16,230 nucleotides of DNA from Clostridia bacterium (GTDB lineage: Bacteria; Bacillota; Clostridia; Christensenellales; Aristaeellaceae), in the NCBI GenBank assembly GCA_017537105.1, contig JAFWBZ010000208.1, positions 1 to 16,230 on the forward strand, written 5' to 3'. The first letter of the stretch is position 1; each line of letters begins with the position of its first letter. The position numbers were made by a program, and so were the translations under genes. The notes under the pieces are model-generated. The model searched no databases, was not told the DNA's origin, and saw nothing but the letters and a program-made list of their open reading frames with translations. Of this stretch, positions 14,196 through 16,230 are shown piece by piece.

Positions 14196-14369
14196 TCACT
14201 CCTCGAAGATGTCGCCGGTCACGGCAAAGTCGTCTGCCTTGGGAAGGAAAATCCAGGTATCCTCTTCCCGGATATCCTCCCGCGCCAGCAATTCGTTCAC
14301 CTCTTCTTTGGACTCACAGCGTTCCCAGCGATCATTGCCCTCCGCGTCGATCCATAAAACGGTGTACAT
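14196..14369 (-). CDS. Small conserved-looking protein of 57 residues
   Basis: This gene is below usual ORF length limits but is well supported. The ATG at 14369 lies 5 nt after GGGAGGG, the frame is open for 57 codons, and it fills an otherwise empty stretch between two genes. The protein begins MYTVLWIDAEGNDRWERCES, continues KEEVNELLAREDIREEDTWI, and ends in ADDFAVTGDIFEE. The order strand ('YTVLWID'), helix ('SKEEVNELLAR'), strand ('TWIFLP') gives a small alpha/beta domain, and I associate that pattern with short proteins of Clostridia elements. It ends 5 nt before the next ATG. Function is unknown. Confidence 0.86.
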   Translation of the reverse strand: MYTVLWIDAEGNDRWERCESKEEVNELLAREDIREEDTWIFLPKADDFAVTGDIFEE

Positions 14370-14375
14370 CAAATC

Positions 14376-14415
14376 CCTCCCTTCGGAGGCGGGGATGCTA
14401 TGGCAGAGCCCCGCC
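14376..14415 (-). promoter_or_regulatory. Two overlapping hairpins that cover a ribosome binding site
   Basis: In the 57 nt gap before the 57-residue gene, one stem pairs GGCGGGG (14409-14415 on the minus strand) with CCCCGCC (14388-14394) around a 14 nt loop. A second stem pairs CCTCC (14385-14389) with GGAGG (14376-14380) around the loop GAAG, hiding the ribosome site of the gene at 14369. The stems share positions 14388-14389, so they partly compete. No T run follows, so a terminator is not indicated. Translational control is an inference. Confidence 0.5.
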
Positions 14416-14426
14416 GATTTGATTGA

Positions 14427-15404
14427 TTACGCCCGAAGGCTGCGGTACAGGGACATGTAGCCGAACCGGCCGCGCTCCAGCAGCTTGTCCAGGTTTTCCT
14501 TCACGTCCATGCCACCCAGCGACAGGCCCTCGAACATGATCATCTGCTTCATCGTGTAGAACGCGCCGCTCTCGATGAAGCACTTGGCGAACAGGTCGCT
14601 GGAGGGAATGCTCCGGTCCGCCTTGTCGAACTTGAAATCCTGCAGCAGATCGGACAGCTGGGAATAGGAGCAGGTGTTGACCACCGCGACCCGGAACCTC
14701 TCATAGCGGTAGCGCATCGGGCGAATGTGGCCCTTCTGGATCGGACCGATGCCCCGCGGATACAGCATCACGGTCTGGGTATTCTGCCGCGGCAGCCGAT
14801 GGTTGTACTTGTCATACTCGTCCACCACCCTGTCCAGCTCGCCCATGATGATGTCGGCGTACTGTGCCAGGATGCGCTGCATGTCGTGCAGCGTGAAGAA
14901 GGCGCTGCGCTCCCGGAATGCGGCGGGATCGCGCCGCTGGAGCATCGCCAGCTTCCAGCACTCCTGCTTCAGGAAGCGCACGACGTAGTTCCAGGTATAG
15001 CTGCGCTTCACGTACTCATGGATGCCGTTGTAGCCCGCCTCGCGGATGTTGCGACGGAACTGTGCCGGGAGCCAGCGACGGTGGATGTACGGGTTGAAGA
15101 TGTGTCCGTCCGACATCTCCTGCCTGTAGAACTGGCTGTTCTTGCCGAAGCAGTCGTCCATGGCCTGGTTGAAGGGCACGTAGCGAACCTCGCCCGTCTC
15201 CTTGTCCCGGACCTGGATGACGACCTCCGCGCCGTCCGGGATGAACTCCTTGTCGATGCGCATAGACAGGTACTGGTCGGCGTTGATTCCGGCGCTGTTG
15301 AGGGTGGCCTTGCGATCGTTGCCCTTGAAAGCCCGATTCTGCCCGCCATAGCCATTGTTGGGGGCGTTCCTGTGGTTATAGTTGTTGTAACGGTTCTTCT
15401 TCAT
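14427..15404 (-). CDS. Unknown protein of 325 residues with Asn/Arg-rich basic N-terminus
   Basis: The first 31 residues are a low-complexity basic tail (MKKNRYNNYNHRNAPNNGYG, then GQNRAFKGNDRK), probably disordered and able to touch nucleic acid. The body starts with a short beta domain (EFIPDGAEVVIQVRDKETGE, ~53-72) and continues as a helical, aromatic domain with NPYIHRRWLPAQFRRNIREA (104-123) and RYRYERFRVAVVNTCSYSQL (231-250). No cysteine cluster or catalytic motif is seen. The family is not named to me. The ATG overlaps the preceding TGA by 4 nt (ATGA) and follows GGAGGA. After its stop comes the 57 nt gap with two hairpins, making this the last gene of the rightmost chain. Confidence 0.88.
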   Translation of the reverse strand: MKKNRYNNYNHRNAPNNGYGGQNRAFKGNDRKATLNSAGINADQYLSMRIDKEFIPDGAEVVIQVRDKETGEVRYVPFNQAMDDCFGKNSQFYRQEMSDGHIFNPYIHRRWLPAQFRRNIREAGYNGIHEYVKRSYTWNYVVRFLKQECWKLAMLQRRDPAAFRERSAFFTLHDMQRILAQYADIIMGELDRVVDEYDKYNHRLPRQNTQTVMLYPRGIGPIQKGHIRPMRYRYERFRVAVVNTCSYSQLSDLLQDFKFDKADRSIPSSDLFAKCFIESGAFYTMKQMIMFEGLSLGGMDVKENLDKLLERGRFGYMSLYRSLRA

Positions 15405-15628
15405 GTGGTTTCCTCCTCAAATTCTATGGTGTCATGCACCTTCTCTGTGTGTCCGCGCCAATCCACACTGACCAGCGCGATGCTGCGGTACATTTCCGCG
15501 TTGTCGGGATCGTTCAGAAGTCCCATCAACTGACGGGCTTCCTGTTCATCGGCGCAATACTGCTCCTCGTCGGGCTTGCCGTCACGCCGCACGATCCTGA
15601 CCATCCAGCTGTTCGCTACAAGCTCCAT
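15401..15628 (-). CDS. Unknown small protein, 75 residues
   Basis: I start at the ATG at 15628 (MELVANSWMVRIVRRDGKPD), 6 nt after GGAGG; the GTG directly before it would sit only 3 nt from that site. The protein continues EEQYCADEQEARQLMGLLND, then AEMYRSIALVSVDWRGHTEK, and ends in an acidic strand EFEEETT. A strand-helix-strand order with 'YCA-x-E-x-E-A' at the helix start is a pattern I associate with tiny Firmicutes-element proteins. It overlaps the end of the preceding gene by 47 nt in another frame, the longest overlap here, and its own stop overlaps the next ATG by 4 nt. Confidence 0.8.
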   Translation of the reverse strand: MELVANSWMVRIVRRDGKPDEEQYCADEQEARQLMGLLNDPDNAEMYRSIALVSVDWRGHTEKVHDTIEFEEETT

Positions 15629-16136
15629 CACCTGCCTCCATCATCACCCAGTCCCGATAGACGATGCACTCGGGGTCGTCCGTGCTCTGCCAAAAGAAAT
15701 GCTTCGGGTTGTGCCATGGGATCAGCCCCGACAGGGACGCCAGCAGGATAAAACCGTCCAGCGCCATACGCGCCTCCGGCCTCGGCATGTTGTCCATGAG
15801 TTCCTCCATGGTCAGCGCGTCGCTGGACAGCGCCTTGAAGTAACCCTTGTTCAGCCTGACATGCCTGTTGGGAACGGAGCGCTTGAACTGTGCGTAAAGG
15901 CGCTCGATCTCCACATAGGCGTCGCCCTCAAAGTCGATCAAGCCTTCCAGCTTGCAGACCTCGCCGTTCTCAAGGCGGACAGATTTCAAGAGCAGCTTCC
16001 CTTCGCGCATGATCGGGAGCCTCCCGCTCCATATGGATTTGCGCGTCAAGTCGATCCTGATCTCCTCCGTCTTGCCGCCGTTCACCACGCCCGAATAACT
16101 GCGGGCGGCATGAAGCAAAAACTCATAGACCGTCAT
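15582..16136 (-). CDS. Unknown protein of 184 residues
   Basis: Begins MTVYEFLLHAARSYSGVVNG; residues 20 to 70 are strand-rich (TEEIRIDLTRKSIWSGRLPI, then LEGLIDFEGDAYVEIERLYA) and later ones helical (ALTMEELMDNMPRPEARMAL), with a hydrophobic run ALDGFILLASLSGLIPWHN that is short for a membrane span. I recognise no family. The ATG follows GGAGG at 4 to 5 nt. Its last ~15 codons run over the start of the next gene in another frame; the tail (EAGDGACSEQLDGQ) may be a non-conserved extension after a lost stop codon. Confidence 0.82.
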   Translation of the reverse strand: MTVYEFLLHAARSYSGVVNGGKTEEIRIDLTRKSIWSGRLPIMREGKLLLKSVRLENGEVCKLEGLIDFEGDAYVEIERLYAQFKRSVPNRHVRLNKGYFKALSSDALTMEELMDNMPRPEARMALDGFILLASLSGLIPWHNPKHFFWQSTDDPECIVYRDWVMMEAGDGACSEQLDGQDRAA

Positions 16137-16230
16137 AATTCCTCCGTTCTCATGGACATAAATGCGGTTGGCACATCACTAAAACACGCTTTACGATGTT
16201 GCAGCTCGGCCGGCGTGCCGGAAAGGCGCC
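16133..16230 (-). CDS. C-terminal end of an unknown gene entering from the right
   Basis: A minus-strand frame is open from the window edge and ends in TGA at 16135-16133, overlapping the next ATG by 4 nt (ATGA), the same junction used elsewhere in this block. The last residues read RLSGTPAELQHRKACFSDVP, then TAFMSMRTEEL. The ribosome site GGAGG for the next gene lies inside this end. Only about 31 residues are visible, so neither family nor start can be given; one other frame is also open to 16145, which lowers confidence. Confidence 0.5.
   Translation of the reverse strand, partial: RLSGTPAELQHRKACFSDVPTAFMSMRTEEL

Noticed and set aside
1..16230. tRNA genes, insertion sequences, CRISPR arrays or long direct repeats
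   Set aside because: Reading both strands by eye gave no tRNA-type T-arm with acceptor stem, no transposase motif, no regularly spaced repeat and no pair of long direct or terminal inverted repeats. A computed repeat search was not possible.

Overview
The window is a dense block of about 30 genes, all read from the minus strand, so transcription runs from position 16230 towards position 1. I see no convincing gene on the plus strand, no tRNA or rRNA, no transposase, integrase, relaxase, secretion-system, replication or virion gene, and no CRISPR array. The DNA is GC-rich by eye. Almost every gene has a strong GGAGG-type ribosome binding site, several have GTG starts, and neighbours are chained by 1 to 47 nt overlaps. 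Together with an ArdC-type antirestriction protein, a DUF6809-like protein, a phage Gp88-like protein and many small conserved-hypothetical types, this suggests the cargo or leading region of a large conjugative element, plasmid or phage from a GC-rich Clostridia-type Firmicute, probably a gut lineage. The host assignment is inference from style, not from a marker gene.

Layout in transcription order (right to left). 16230-14427: the end of an unknown gene, then 184-, 75- and 325-residue proteins in a coupled chain, closing with a 57 nt gap that holds two competing hairpins. 14369-8433: a run of 16 small to medium genes, mostly unnamed. These include a 57-residue protein below usual ORF cut-offs, a 313-residue protein with DUF4241-like motifs, a 202-residue strongly acidic protein, a small zinc-ribbon protein and a DUF6809-like protein. 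8432-8283: a 150 nt gap with a 9 bp perfect stem, the leader of ardC. 8282-6435: ArdC-like protein and an unknown 319-residue protein. 6442-1872: two very large, coupled unknown proteins of 714 and 810 residues. 1875-265: five small genes, ending in an intrinsic terminator at 209-244. 184-1: the start of a Gp88-like Cys-rich protein, cut by the window edge.

How it may work together: ArdC proteins protect incoming single-stranded or unmodified DNA from host restriction, and in conjugative plasmids such genes lie in the first-transferred leading region. The many small acidic proteins around it could be further host-takeover or anti-defence factors, but nothing in the sequence proves that. The most substantial unexplained content is the 714/810-residue pair, which fills about 4.6 kb and is coupled by a 7 nt overlap. 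The 810-residue protein ends in a compact, conserved-looking module (about residues 600-785) rather than in more helical repeat.
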